The position numbers and the translations under genes are program-made. This document shows, one piece after another, positions 1-11,058 of a stretch of 64,000 nucleotides of DNA. Origin of the DNA: Telopea speciosissima (Eukaryota > Streptophyta > Magnoliopsida > Proteales > Proteaceae); assembly GCF_018873765.1 (NCBI RefSeq), contig NC_057922.1:14831563-14895562 (forward strand), given 5' to 3'. The notes below the pieces were generated by a model that was not told where the DNA came from, ran no database searches, and was given only the letters and a program-made list of their open reading frames with translations. How positions within the stretch are numbered: position 1 is the first letter of the stretch; each line of letters opens with the position of its first letter.

Positions 1-21
1 ACTGATGAGAAATGGGATCGT

Positions 22-195
22 GATCTTCTACGGCGCGTTGCCCGTAGTGGTCTGAGCGGCGCACAAATAAGGCGTGGTGCAATGATGGCCTTATCTCGCT
101 CGGACAAGGCGCTTGAGTAGGGGTAAGGCGGTCATTGCGCTGTACCCTGTATGTGTGCCGCTCAGGCCGCTACGGGCAGCACTCCATAAAAGATC
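22..195. repeat. Fold-back (MITE-like) element
   Basis: The two ends form a long imperfect inverted repeat: the left end starts GATCTTCTACGGCGCGTTGC and the right end, read on the other strand, starts GATCTTTTATGGAGTGCTGC. Both continue into a shared GCCCGTAG(T/C)GG(T/C)CTGAGCGGC block. The element is far more GC-rich than its surroundings and has no coding potential. A non-autonomous DNA element is the simplest reading. No target duplication is clear, so the superfamily is unknown. Confidence 0.6.
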
Positions 196-631
196 TAGAT
201 ATATACTGAGAAATGTTATGTTTCTTTCTTTACTTATTTTTCTGGGGAATTGAAAGTTTTCCTACACCAGGGTCAGGCACCATCCTAGGGTCATTAATGC
301 CTGACCACCTTGGAGACGATTTTTTTTTTTTTTTTTTTTTATGAAACAAAATAAATAAAGATCAAAAGAGATTCCATAGTTCAGAAAGAAATACTTAAGT
401 ATCAATCATAAATATTTTGAGAAAAAAATAAGATCGAGTTTTCCTTCAACCATATTGGTCAACGGAGACCGAAGACTTGGATCAATGTTGAGAGAGTATC
501 TGTGTAATGATGTATCATATATATATATGTGGGACATCATTGCACCACAAAAGAGTTTATATATACTTGAATTCTTGAGTGTTGAATGACTCAATGGGTA
601 TTGTCACTTCCTTTTCTTGAGTGTAGGGCCA

Positions 632-1498
632 TGTTGGGTCCAATCCCATGTGAAGTTTGATAGGTGTTGGGCTATGTTGGGTCCAACTCATGTGAAGGCA
701 AGTGCCATAAGAGTTGGTAAGCACTTTTCTTAGTGAGTTGTAGAAAGCGAAGAGACACTTTAGAAGAAGTGTGTAGTGGATTTTCTCCAAAGAGAGAGAG
801 AGTGACAAGGTTAAAGAAGAGAAATAATTTAGCTTGGTTGAGAAGCTAAGATGAAGGGGTTTTTTTTTTGAGAATTAGTGACAAGGTTAGAGAAGAGAAA
901 TAGTTTAGTTTGATTGAGAAACTTGGAAGAAGGTTTTTTTGTGAGATTTTGGAGAAAAGAAATAGTTTAGTTAGATTTTCTGGAGGAGGTTTACTCTCAT
1001 GCATGGTTAGCCATTCTTGAGGCCGGCCATTTCTGCTATATCTCACAGTCTTGTTCAACCGGATAATTGAAATTGCAACATGTACTTGTTGGTTGGGTTC
1101 TCCAAGATTTGAGAAAAAAAATTTGGTGGATTTTAGAGGTGATTTAGTAGCAGCATCTTGTTGATGTGCAAGGTAACCTTGTAAAGTCTTCAAGTGCTTG
1201 TTTTTTCTCAATTTTCTTATACGTAAATCCCAAGTTTTGGACATAACCATGAGAGGTGTAACATTGTAATCCTTATTATTTGATTTTAGTGGCTTAATCT
1301 CGAAATAGCACTGTGATTTTTCCCTTCACGTTGAAGAGTTTTTCATGTTATATTTAGTGTTTGATTGGCTTGTGTTTTTGCTTGTTCTATTTCTGTTTTC
1401 GTTTCTGTTTGCTTCCTGTGTGTTGCATACAATTTCATGAGCTGCTTCATTTTTTATTCACACAAGTGGAAAATTTTTGCTGCACCTTTTTCCCAACA
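632..1498 (+). mobile_element. Copia-type LTR fossil
   Basis: The segment begins TGTTGGG and ends CCCAACA, the short inverted ends expected of an LTR. Its 3' half has the T-rich, 'TTGTAATCC...TTAGTGG' texture typical of plant Copia LTRs. It is followed within a few bases by TGGTATAGTAAATGAGC, which resembles a tRNA-Met primer-binding site. Inside is an imperfect tandem duplication of about 78 bp (near 802-930). No internal protein-coding part is recognisable next to it, so it looks like a broken, old remnant. It lies upstream of the visible MADS-box exons, probably in a long intron of that gene. Confidence 0.45.
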
Positions 1499-2874
1499 CC
1501 TTATGGTATAGTAAATGAGCACAACAACAACTCTTTTTTTTTTTTTTATCTCAATTGTATTCTTCCTTATATGTGCTGCTTTATTGTTGGGACTATTGGT
1601 TTATCCCAACTCTTGACTGTTAGTGGGAAATTAGGGAATAACCACACTTAGGAAGGTACTCTACGAAGATAAATAGAGGAGAAGAAAGGGGACATTGGCA
1701 CCGGGTGAAGAGGTCCTACAGCAATTTCTGGAGGCAGTTCCATTTGGCTGGCTGAAGAAGAGGAGCGGAGGAAATGCAGTTTTGAGTGAGTGGGTGGTGG
1801 GAGGGAAATACTAGCGTCGAATCCCTATGCGGGGAGTTGTAGAAGGGGGCGGGGAGCATCGTAGGTGGGGGAGGGGGGAGTTGTAGAGGGGGATGTAGAA
1901 AAACAAGATCATAAAATGATGCAGAAAAGAATAGAAATTGCAAACAACAATCACATAACTTATACAAGGATTTACTTTGTTCCGCAAGATTGCCTAGGTC
2001 CATGGTGAGATAAGACCTACTTCACTATCAATGGAGAACAGGTTACAAAGAAAATCATCTCGCTACAAATATATAGGGAAACCCTACATGGGTACATATT
2101 AGCATTACTGGCCATCTTCCTTATTTCATTTTACATAAGTGCAGCCATGACTTCATCCGTTTTAAGGTCTCCTTCCTGTTCAAGTGAGTTGTCATTAGGT
2201 GATCGATCATATGATTCTAGAAGCGACGCTAGCAACAATAGTGTTTTGTCTTCATCTTCAATCGAAACCTCCAGCCTTGCAAGTCTATCCCCATGTGTCT
2301 ATCTCTCTCTTCCTTAAAACAAGGGGGTAGAGCTGTTTTTTCATATGGAGAGGAGAGAGATAGAAACATGGGAGAGTGCATGATGGTGTAGGCCACACTC
2401 CCAGACAGAGTTCTTTTTCTCTACAAACAATTAAAACATCTACTCTTTCAAATAATAAAATAATTACCTACTCGTTATTCTCATGTTGCTTAAATACACG
2501 TAGAATAACTTTACATCTTCTAACCAATTATAACTCCTTACAATTCCTATTAACTAAACCACTAATTCCATGCACATCCTATCTTCTTAGGACTCCCACG
2601 TACTTGCATACATGGCCCCCCTTGGCATTGGTCCCTATAAATGTATGGACTTTCACTTGAGTTAATAATCCCACATCGACTGTGGGTGCTCTAACTATCT
2701 AGTATAAGAGCCACAAGAGGTCACCCCACTTTGAACCAATTGATTTTAAGATGGAAGCCTCATATTCATAAACCAGTTTCCTTGTCTTTAAAATATAAAA
2801 AGAACCACTAGTTCTTAGCATTACAACCTAATATTTAAGACTAGTAATATTTTTTATGATCTATTGTCCATCAG
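1499..2874. other. No gene seen (probable intron of MADS-box gene)
   Basis: There is no credible exon here. The MADS-domain and I-region exons needed by the gene at 2875-5098 were looked for and not found, so they should lie upstream of base 1. Part of a fold-back repeat related to 6153-6308 sits at about 2280-2415, with the words TGTGTCTATCTCTCTC and GTGTAGGCCACACTCCCAGACAGAG. Confidence 0.5.
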
Positions 2875-5098
2875 GAGTTACAAGAAGAAATAAACAATTT
2901 GAAGCAAGAGATTCAGCAACTCCAGAAGGGCCTTGGGTAAGATTCTTATTATAGTTCTATTAAATCATAAACAAATGTTAATTTACTGAAAAATCTATTA
3001 CATTATATTATTTTCTTTCAGGTATATATATGGCCGGAGAAATGAAAATATGACAATGGATGAATTACTTGCTTTAGAGAAACATCTAGAGATTTGGATG
3101 TGTAATATTCGTACAGCAAAGGTCGGAAAATCAATTTTATTCTTTTTTTATAATTTAGTTCTACATGATAATATATATGATCTTTTTGTGTTTTTTTTTA
3201 AATTTATTTGAGATTACTAATAATTATTAAAACTTTTTATTTCACAGATGCAAATAATGTTTCAAGAGATTCAATTGTTGAAGAATAAGGTTTGTCCTAA
3301 ACTTTATTTTACTTACCTAGTAGCTACCACACAATTAATATAGGCATAGGATGTTGTTTATCTATGCCATGGTTCTTATGATAACAGATTGGAGTGTTTA
3401 GTGGTTGACCCTTGGTCTTTTTCATCTTTTATCGAAGCTGAGCTTCCTATGGATGCCCAGTGTAGGCCGAGATATCGGTTTCTTTAGTTAATTTTTTTGG
3501 TAGCAGTGATTGTTTTGCTTGTGTCTTTTAGTCCCTCTTGTTGATGGCCATGCCGAAGGTGGGAGGGTCTGTTTTGGTTTCTGTTTTAGTTCTTGCCCAT
3601 TGTCCTTCTCTTTTTTGTAATTATTTCTTTCTTTAATACAAATCATCCTTTTAACGAAAAAAAAAAAAAAAAAAAAAAAGATTGACCCTTGAAGTTGAAT
3701 TTCCTTCTCTCTCTCTCTCTCTCTCTCCCCTACTCTACTCTACTCTACTCTACTCTTCTCTACTCTCCTCTTCTATGACTAATCTAGGTTTTGTTAGTAG
3801 TAGAAAACAAGCTAAAATGATCCATATAGGACCATACATGTATTTACAGTAAAAACAAAACAAAAGTAGTCTTTGGTATCTTGTTCTTTCTTTTCTTTGT
3901 CTCTGCTATACCAATTGTACTGGATAATGCCTATAAAACAATCCCTTGGTTATTATAGAACCTTGGCTGTGTTGCCTCTTGAGACCCACCCACTATTATA
4001 ATTCAGTTTAACAGCTTTTCATAACTATGTGGATGAAGCTTAATTAGTGGAATATTTCAATTTCCCCATTCTTCTTCTCAATTGATTGAAGCTTGTTAGA
4101 AGTGGCAAAGAGGTGTCCATTAGAAGATTGAGACTATAGCTTGCTGTCCTCCAGGTTTGGAAAGTAAAATATCTCTTAAACTTCTTGTGATCTAGTTGAC
4201 CTAATTCTCTCTCTTATCGTCCTTCTTAATTCTTCTGAAAACCAAGATTTTTCATATGCTCTACCTTTGTTTTGTAGAAGATGATTATGTCATCTACAAA
4301 TTCCAGTTCAGATTATTTTCACCTTCTATGTGACAATCGATAACAAATTAAACCTTTGATAATTAGGACCAAAGACATGACTTAAGAAGAAGCTAATGGA
4401 GATTGTCACAAAAATTTTCTTGTATTAATTAATGTCTAGACTTCTTAATTAAATATTCTTAAAACAAAAAATTTATCTATTGCTTGGTTTTGAAGGAGGG
4501 AATACTGACTGCAGCAAATGGATATCTTCAAGGAAAGGTAATGAAAATATAGTTTGATATTTTGTTGATTCCACTAATTTTTTATTGGACACACATTCTC
4601 TGTCCGGGAGCACAGGCTGCAGCCAGACAATGGGGCAGGACAGGGAAGGGGTTTACGTCATGGGGGGGGGGGGATTGGACATTTCGTCAACCTTCATGTG
4701 TCTGGGCGTACCCTGCACCCCTAGTGCAGAGAACTTTATTCCTTTTTCATTTTCACCTGACTTTATAATATACTGACCTGTATGGTCTTTTCTTGATTCT
4801 ATTTTTTTTGGTTGCAGATATTTGAGCAAACTGGGATAGTTGAAATGCCACCAGCTTTAACAGGACTTTCATATCCACTAACTATTCAAAATGAGGTATT
4901 CCAGACTTAGATGCTTAGGTAACCATTGATGACAACTACACTGGGAGATTGTAGTGTTATGGTGTGTTATGGTGTGTTATGGTTGTATGATTGTGAATGT
5001 GATGATGTTTTAGTCAATGTTGCTATTAATGGATATTTATTATGCTCTCTCTCTCTCTCTCTCTCTTAAAGGTTGGATCTGATAGTTTGGCAGATTGA
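2875..5098 (+). CDS. AGL12: AGL12/XAL1-like MIKC MADS-box protein, 3' exons only
   Basis: Six exons of a type II MADS-box transcription factor: 2875-2936, 3022-3121, 3248-3289, 4496-4537, 4818-4895 and 5072-5098 (TGA). The first four have the sizes usual for MIKC K-box exons (62, 100, 42 and 42 bp), and all junctions are GT-AG and in frame. They encode the K domain, an amphipathic coiled coil for dimer and tetramer formation (ELQEEINNLKQEI, MDELLALEKHLEIW, MQIMFQEIQLLKNKEGIL). The C-terminal tail contains YPLTIQNE, which I recognise from AGL12/XAANTAL1, a regulator of root growth and flowering time in Arabidopsis. The DNA-binding MADS domain is not in this window, so the gene is cut by the left edge or interrupted. 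A LINE fragment lies in one intron and a fold-back element in another. Family call is firm; the AGL12 subgroup is likely. Confidence 0.82.
3415..3681 (+). mobile_element. 5'-truncated LINE insertion with poly(A) and target duplication
   Basis: The 3' end has the look of a plant LINE tail: TTTCTTTAATACAAATCATC, then TTTTAACG and a run of more than 20 A. The 10-bp sequence TTGACCCTTG occurs just before (3405-3414) and just after (3682-3691), as expected for a target-site duplication. Only the last ~265 bp of the element were inserted. It sits in the AGL12-like intron between 3289 and 4496. Confidence 0.7.
4594..4735. repeat. Fold-back element, 'CCAGACACATG' family
   Basis: Inverted ends: ATTCTCTGTCCGGGAGCACAG on the left, and AGTTCTCTGCACTAGGGGTGCAGG when the right end is read on the other strand. 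Both lead into GCAGG/GCTGC then CCAGACA(C)ATG. Similar elements are at 8468-8617 and 19279-19401. It lies in the intron between exons 4537 and 4818 of the AGL12-like gene and has a G-run in the loop. Confidence 0.55.
5046..5068. repeat. (CT)n microsatellite
   Basis: A run of about eleven CT units ends immediately before the acceptor site of the last AGL12-like exon (5072), so it forms the polypyrimidine tract of that intron. Confidence 0.85.
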
Positions 5099-6152
5099 CC
5101 GTAAGGAAAAATATTACTTTTCCACTCCAGTGCATACATGGTTGGCTTGTGAGAACTCATTTTATCATACCTACCAATAACCAGAGGCAGGGTTTTACTA
5201 TAATACCCCAGATTTTGGAAACCCTAATGTGAGTATGTATGTTGGGATGTATATAATTTGGGGTATATGTTATGTGTGATGTTGTGTGTGCAAGATGCAT
5301 GTCAGGTGATGTGCATGCATGATGTGATGTACGTGAGTTTGTGGATTATATTGGATATGAAGTGCATGCATGTGTATGATACACACAGGAGAGGTTGGTT
5401 CAACCATGAACCAATCCAATTTTTGGCCGGTTTCTAAAATAGGTCAGCTTGGTTTATTATTTACCAAGTCCTATATAAAAGAAATCTAATTTAAGAATAA
5501 TTGGACTTAAATCTAAAAATTTTTCTCCATTAGTATATGATCCTCCCCCGACTCCACAGTGGCGGGAGCTTCATGCATTGGGTACACCCTTTTTTTATTT
5601 GGGAAAAGGCTCTTTGAGCCTAAGGTGTACATTGTACCTCCTCACATGGATTAATATATATATATTATTTTTAAGAAGTCTATGTGTCTATCTCTCTCCA
5701 CCCCCTAAGCAAGAGGGCAGGGATGTCTTTTCACATGGTATGATATAGACACATAGGAATCCTGGCATTGGCTATGCTTCTGGACAAAGTTCTTTTTCAT
5801 ATTGGTTTTTTATTTTTTAAGAAAAAAATAGTAATTAAAATAATTAATGTGAGAGTATGTAGAATTCATATTACCAGGAGAGTTAGATCACTTCATCATT
5901 AATCAGATTAATCTGGTTTTCCAAACCCAATATAAGTATTGGATGCCTCTTGAATCAGATTAAGTTGGCAATGTTGACATATAGAACACGAACAGGACAA
6001 GACATATAAGAGGGGGGGGGGGTTCAAGCCCATGTATCCATCCATCAGTGGCCGATCAAGATTAAGCCCATCGAGGTATCTTTCAAGCCCGAGATTTTTA
6101 TTCAGCCCATGATGACCAACAAGCAAAGACGCGTAATATATTTTTTGGATAA
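5099..6152. other. Intergenic, no gene seen
   Basis: No ORF with codon structure or family resemblance. The stretch at 5684-5795 resembles one half of the fold-back element at 6153-6308 (TGTGTCTATCTCTCTCC and AGACACATAGGA). A G-run lies at 6013-6021. Confidence 0.5.
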
Positions 6153-6308
6153 AGTTCTCTATCCAGGAGTGTGGTCTACGTCAACACTCCAATGAGTCTA
6201 TCTCTCTCTCCTCCCCATATGAAAAGACATCTTTGCCCCTTGTTTTGAGAATGAGAGAGATAGACACATGGGAGTGCTGGCGTAGGCCACTCTCTTGGAC
6301 AGAAAACT
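6153..6308. repeat. Fold-back element with TCTATCTCTCTC arms
   Basis: Left arm AGTTCTCTATCCAGGAGTGT, then GGTCTACG and TCTATCTCTCTC. The right arm read in reverse gives AGTTTTCTGTCCAAGAGAGT, then GGCCTACG and TGTCTATCTCTCTC. The arms match over about 58 bp. Partial relatives lie near 2280-2415 and 5684-5795, so this is a small local family. Confidence 0.65.
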
Positions 6309-7251
6309 ATTTGCTATTTTTTTTTTCTTTCCTTACACAAAATCCCATCTTAGTAATGGTAATTAGGTTCAGGTATCTTCATGCATCCCTATGTTTGTCC
6401 ACGCAGACACTACTCCGATCATTTTTGTGCACTCTATTATAGTCTTAAATTTTCAATTCTATGTTTTATCACTTGAAAAACTCTATTTGGGATAACATTT
6501 TACATGTGAGTAGAGAAACTTTGGCTCTATCCACCCTTGAAATTCCATCGGATTCGACATAGCAAATTGGTCACCTTGATAATCTTATTAAGACAAGCAA
6601 TTCTAATGAGCTTTACCCATAAAAATGAAAAAAAAGTTAGCATAAACTAATATATGATTATAGATAAGAAAATGTTATCTTGTTGCATTGCATGGCCCCT
6701 GCACGAGTATGAGACCAATAGAAGTATACTTGCAAGCATCATGAGAATGGAATTTTCGTCTTTTCATGATGATGGGGTAGTCATTTCTTAACCCTTATGT
6801 CTAAGCACAAGGACCACACAACTAAGGTAAAGCTCATCTCTTAATCCTAAAATATTTGCCACGTGGCATAGACCAAATTTTATGGGCTAACAAGGGGGTC
6901 CATGGACATTCATGATGATGACACAAACAAAGTCAAATGCAAATTAAAAACATTTAAAACTTCAAAACCGTTGTTGATACTAATTATTGCAGCCTCGTGG
7001 TCGTCCTGGTGGAGGAAAAGCTTTCCCGACTCCCAAGTCACCTGAATTTATCCGTTTTCACAGCTTCTTCCCTTGAAATTTAAGAATCCCCACTCCACCG
7101 CCCTTCACTCACTCCTTCACGTAGAAACCGTGTCAATCCCTCCCTGACCCTGACTGTCTAGTTAGTGTTAGGAAAGTTTGTTTTTAACTATTAAAAGGCC
7201 CATTGTAATGACACGTGGCATACATGCAGCTCTTGACAACAAGGATGACTG

Positions 7252-7970
7252 TAAGGGTGTCAACCATTTTGATTCTGGTCGGGTTGAATCGGTTAAAAGA
7301 AATTTCGGTTTTAATCGATTTCAAATTCAGTCTGGTTTGAGGAAAAGATCCTCTCCGATGCCTGCATCTGCCAGTGTGGTGTCGGAGCTCAACACCTAAC
7401 AGATACTAAATCTAATTGTGTGGAGTTTATGAAGAAAAAATAAATAAATAAATTGGAGCAATCAAGTTTGATACGGTTGGATATAGCATTTGCCAAATGT
7501 TGAGCTCTGCCAATGCAGGCACCAGATAGGATTTTAATCTCTGATTTGATCATTTTTTTTATTGATTTGTAATCATACTGTTATTTTTTCTTTGTCTACC
7601 CCTACGAGGTAAAGCCAGGAACAATAAATTCACCCCCAAAAAAAAGCCCAAAAACAGATGTACACGCTAGTCATTGCTCGTTAAGGGTGAGCAACTCTAG
7701 CCTTCCTTCGAGTGTGGTCTTGAAGCTAGAGAGTAGATGTATTGGCAAAAGAATCAATTGAGTCCATTTTCAATTTTACATATTTATACATAAAAAGTCA
7801 ATGAGAAAATTCTTTTTTGTTTTTCCTTCTATTTTTTCAATTTTTTATTGAGTTAGTACCGGTCCAATCTTGGTTTTTATTAATTACGGTTGATATAGGG
7901 ATTTGATTCGAGACTGTACCGGTCGGTTTTGATTAATCCGACCGGTTCAGGTGAACTTTTTACACCCTTA
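7252..7970. repeat. Outer 'TAAGGGTGT' fold-back element interrupted by another
   Basis: The ends are TAAGGGTGTCAACC and TTTTTACACCCTTA, a perfect 9-bp terminal inverted repeat. Next to the ends are the GGTTGAATCGGTT and CCGACCGGTTC words typical of the widespread plant '(T)AGGGGTGTCAA' repeats. The middle is taken up partly by a second fold-back element (7343-7535). Confidence 0.55.
7343..7535. repeat. Inner fold-back element nested in 7252-7970
   Basis: Left arm AAAAGATCCTCTCCGATGCC then TGCATCTGCCAG. The right arm read in reverse gives AAAATCCTATCTGGTGCCTG then CATTGGCAGAGCTCAACA. The arms also share GAGCTCAACA. Its place inside the outer element shows it inserted later. Confidence 0.6.
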
Positions 7971-8467
7971 GATTATTGGATCCCACAGTCAAAGTTGAAA
8001 AAGTCAAACGTAATTTACACTTATTTCCAATTTGCAGCCGTTCGCGCGTCCATCCCCCATAAGGTGTCCTCCACTTTATTTAATCAACGCAATATTACAA
8101 CATCGACTTAATAAATGTCTAGGTCAACTTCAACCACCTATTAAGTGGTGGTCATACCATTTGGTTGTGTAGAATATGCTAGTGTTTTCTTGTGTCTAAC
8201 TCTCGTCCTTATGAAATAATATATGCATAAGAGAATGTCAATTGATCGTGCAGTGCCTACACTAGGATGGAGTCAATAAAAATATGAATAAGAGCATTTA
8301 AGTGAATAAAATTTTTTAGTTCATTGGGAGCTAAACGATAATTTCACAATCTCTAGATACAAGACCTATGCGATCAATTGGCGATACCCCTTATTGTGGA
8401 AAGAAAGATAACGTGAAGAGATGCTACATTTATGCAGCAAAAAATTCTAATCCATTAGAATAAGGAA

Positions 8468-8617
8468 AATGTTCTCTACATTGGGGATGGAGGATGTACC
8501 CAGACACATAAGGGTGAGCAAAATGATCGATCCCTAAATGATCAAAATAATTATCACATCCCATCCCATGTGTCTGAGCACACCCTACACCTCGTGCCCT
8601 ACCAAACAGAGAACATT
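8468..8617. repeat. Fold-back element, 'CCAGACACATG' family
   Basis: Ends AATGTTCTCT and AGAGAACATT are perfect inverted repeats of 10 bp. Further in, the arms carry GTACCCAGACACAT and, on the reverse strand, GTGTGCTCAGACACATGGG. Same family as 4594-4735 and 19279-19401. Confidence 0.65.
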
Positions 8618-8928
8618 GTCCCATTGTAATATTACATAATCAAAATTATATGGCCGGTACTGGGTGACTTACAGAATCATTCACAGTGTTCATACATCAC
8701 AGTGAATGGATGAATGACAGAAGCACGTGACAGGACAAATAAATACGGTTGATGGGATTCCAATTGATCTTTTTTGAGATAGAGAAACTTCCCTGAGGAA
8801 ACAGGTATTTGGTGACTGTTACATAATAATGAAACTCTCCTTTTTTACCACTTTGCATACACGCTTTGGTTTTATCCAAAAAAAAAAGGCATACCCGCTT
8901 TGGTGAGGCTTTGCCCATTGGCTAGGGC

Positions 8929-9208
8929 TAGGGGTGTCAATTCGCCGGTTTGATTTGGTTTTGATGAAGTTGAATCTATCCTTGGTGTCAATTGGGACAC
9001 ATTGAAGCCGGACCAATAAGAAAATGATCTATTTTGATTTGGTTTAGTTCGATTTTGAATTTTGTATCAAATTGGATTAATAATGGATTGTTGTCGTTTG
9101 GTTCGATTCATTTCATAAAATATATATAAGAGTCGTTAATTCAAATCGGGAAGAACCAGTCCGTGTCTATCGGTCCGACCAATTTAGACTAAAATTTGAC
9201 ACCCTTCA
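8929..9208. repeat. 'TAGGGGTGTCAA' repeat element
   Basis: Starts TAGGGGTGTCAATTCG and ends AAATTTGACACCCTTCA, giving an inverted terminal word GGTGTCAA(A)TT. The interior is rich in GGTTTGATTTGG/TTCGATTT words. Non-coding, non-autonomous; the type is very common in plant intergenic DNA. Confidence 0.6.
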
Positions 9209-9936
9209 CTATGTATCATATAGGTCATTTTAATTAGCAGTAAGTGCGCATGTGGGTAAAGTAAGTGTTCGTTGCTATCCATTACGGTCATTGGTGGTTT
9301 AATTATTGCTGATTTATTGTCTTTTAATTCTTGTTGTTAACTCCTACTGTAATCACATCTAACATTCTAACCGGCCTCTTGACCAAGTCAATGTTTAGGT
9401 ATACTTAGATCAATGGTAGGAGAAGGTTGTCTGTACGAACACTTTTCTGTTTGTGACTATCATTGGTCATGTCAACTTACTTCTTGTGTTTGAACTCTTG
9501 GGTTTTTTCGTTATGCATTCAATGGGTAAATGTTGACAATATATAGAGTGTCTGTAGAGACCAACCTTACATGGAAATAAAGTAGTTTTTTTTCCCTATT
9601 CAAAGATATTAGAATCAGATCCACACATATGCACAATATTCATAATAAAATCAATAACCCAATTTGAGATCACTTCCTAATATTGGACTTAACAGACTTA
9701 CTCTATCAATGGTCAAAGCTTCACTAATCTGGTTTTATAAAACAAACCAACACAAAAAAAAAAGGGACAAAGTTCCATATAGATTAAGTGATTAGCAAAA
9801 CTAGCCTATTAATTGGCATGATTCAATTGACTAAATTTTTATTTTGAAAAAAAGTTTTCCGAACCAGCGGAGAGGGTACACTAACACCTTTTTATCTCCC
9901 TCTTCAACAGATGAAATAATCTCTACCCCAGAAAAT

Positions 9937-10099
9937 TATCTCCTCCAGTTCCCTGCCTAGCCCTATTCCCTAGTGCCTCTAATAAGGGGGGGGGTCGACT
10001 CCACCCAGACAAACTGTTCGGGCAGGCGTAGGATGGTCATTGCACCCCCCTTGTTAAGGGCACTAGGGAACTGAGCCGATCAAGGAACTGGGGGAGATA
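9937..10099. repeat. Fold-back element, 'CCAGTTCCCTG' family, copy 1
   Basis: Left end TATCTCCTCCAGTTCCCTGC; right end CAAGGAACTGGGGGAGATA. Inside each arm is the block CCCTAGTGCC...AATAAGGGGGG. Copies 2 and 3 are at 10362-10522 and 49464-49630. Confidence 0.7.
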
Positions 10100-10240
10100 A
10101 AGATCCTCTCTACCCCTATGCACAAAACTCTTTCGTCGTTCCTTATTGATGTGCTCCCTATGCCGTTTGCTTATAACCCTTTTTCTTTCATTTTATAACA
10201 AGTAAAAGGGCAAAAGATCATTGCGAGCAGGCTGGCTGAG

Positions 10241-10350
10241 ATTCTCATATGAGAACCATTTTTGTACGAGCTTGAGCCACACAAATGGAATCCATTTGTG
10301 GGACCCACCTATCTTTGATTCCATCTATGTGGCTCAGGCCATATGAGAAC
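10241..10350. repeat. Short fold-back element next to CCAGTTCCCTG copy 2
   Basis: The left end carries TTCTCATATGAGAACC and then GAGCCACACAAATGGAATCC. The right end, reversed, carries GTTCTCATATGGCCTGAGCC and then ACATAGATGGAATC. It ends about 12 bp before the element at 10362. Confidence 0.55.
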
Positions 10351-10361
10351 CTGAGGAAAAT

Positions 10362-10522
10362 TATCTCCTCCAGTTCCCTGCCCGGCCCAGTTCCCCCAGT
10401 GCTCGTAATAAGGGGGTGGACCCCACCCGGGCAAAGTGTTCGAGCAGGAGTAGGGTGGTCATTGCCCCCCCTATTACAGGCACTAGGGGAACTGGGCCGG
10501 ACAGGGAACTGGCGGTGGGGAC
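10362..10522. repeat. Fold-back element, 'CCAGTTCCCTG' family, copy 2
   Basis: Left arm TATCTCCTCCAGTTCCCTGC and right arm CAGGGAACTGGCGGTGGGG. The inner blocks GGGGGTGGACCCCACCCGGGC and GGCACTAGGGGAACTGGGCC match copies 1 and 3. The overlapping reading frames on both strands here are a by-product of the palindrome, not genes. Confidence 0.7.
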
Positions 10523-11058
10523 AAAGATCCCTCGTTCTGTGGCCTCTGATCAACGTGGGCTAATGAGAGTACACACATAGATGGAATTTTTTATTTCATG
10601 CAGGATACACGCCGGACCAGACAGCTTCTTTTTCCAGATGTAAAATCTACCTGTACTTCCGTAATTTAATGTGACCATGGATTCATTATTGATCTTCTCT
10701 ACTCTAACTGATTGAGTAGAAATGAACCGTTGTCCTTCGCCTGCAAAGAATCTCTCAAAATCAAATGCTCTCTACATGCATTAATCACTGTTATACTGTA
10801 AACCCTCTCTAAGGATGGAGAACTGTAACTTTCACAAAACCATGGGAGGCTCCATGGGTAATAATAAAAGCTGAGACAATTACTACTCTGTTAAAAAAAC
10901 AGATGGGCAGAGAAACATTAACTACACCCTCACCTACCGTCCTTCACACGGCTTATTAAACTCACTTCGCAGTTCGCACCCACTTACTCGATCACACTCT
11001 AAGCTCGGTCGCTCCAAACCTTCACTACTCATCCAAGAAACTCTCCCTCATTGCTGCT

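Noticed and set aside
846-1250. 134-codon minus-strand frame near the left edge
   Set aside because: Inside an LTR-like segment, low-complexity Lys/Ser-rich ends, no family.
10245-10563. Overlapping open frames of about 100 codons on both strands
   Set aside because: They lie in fold-back elements; palindromic GC-rich DNA gives mirrored stop-poor frames. No family resemblance.
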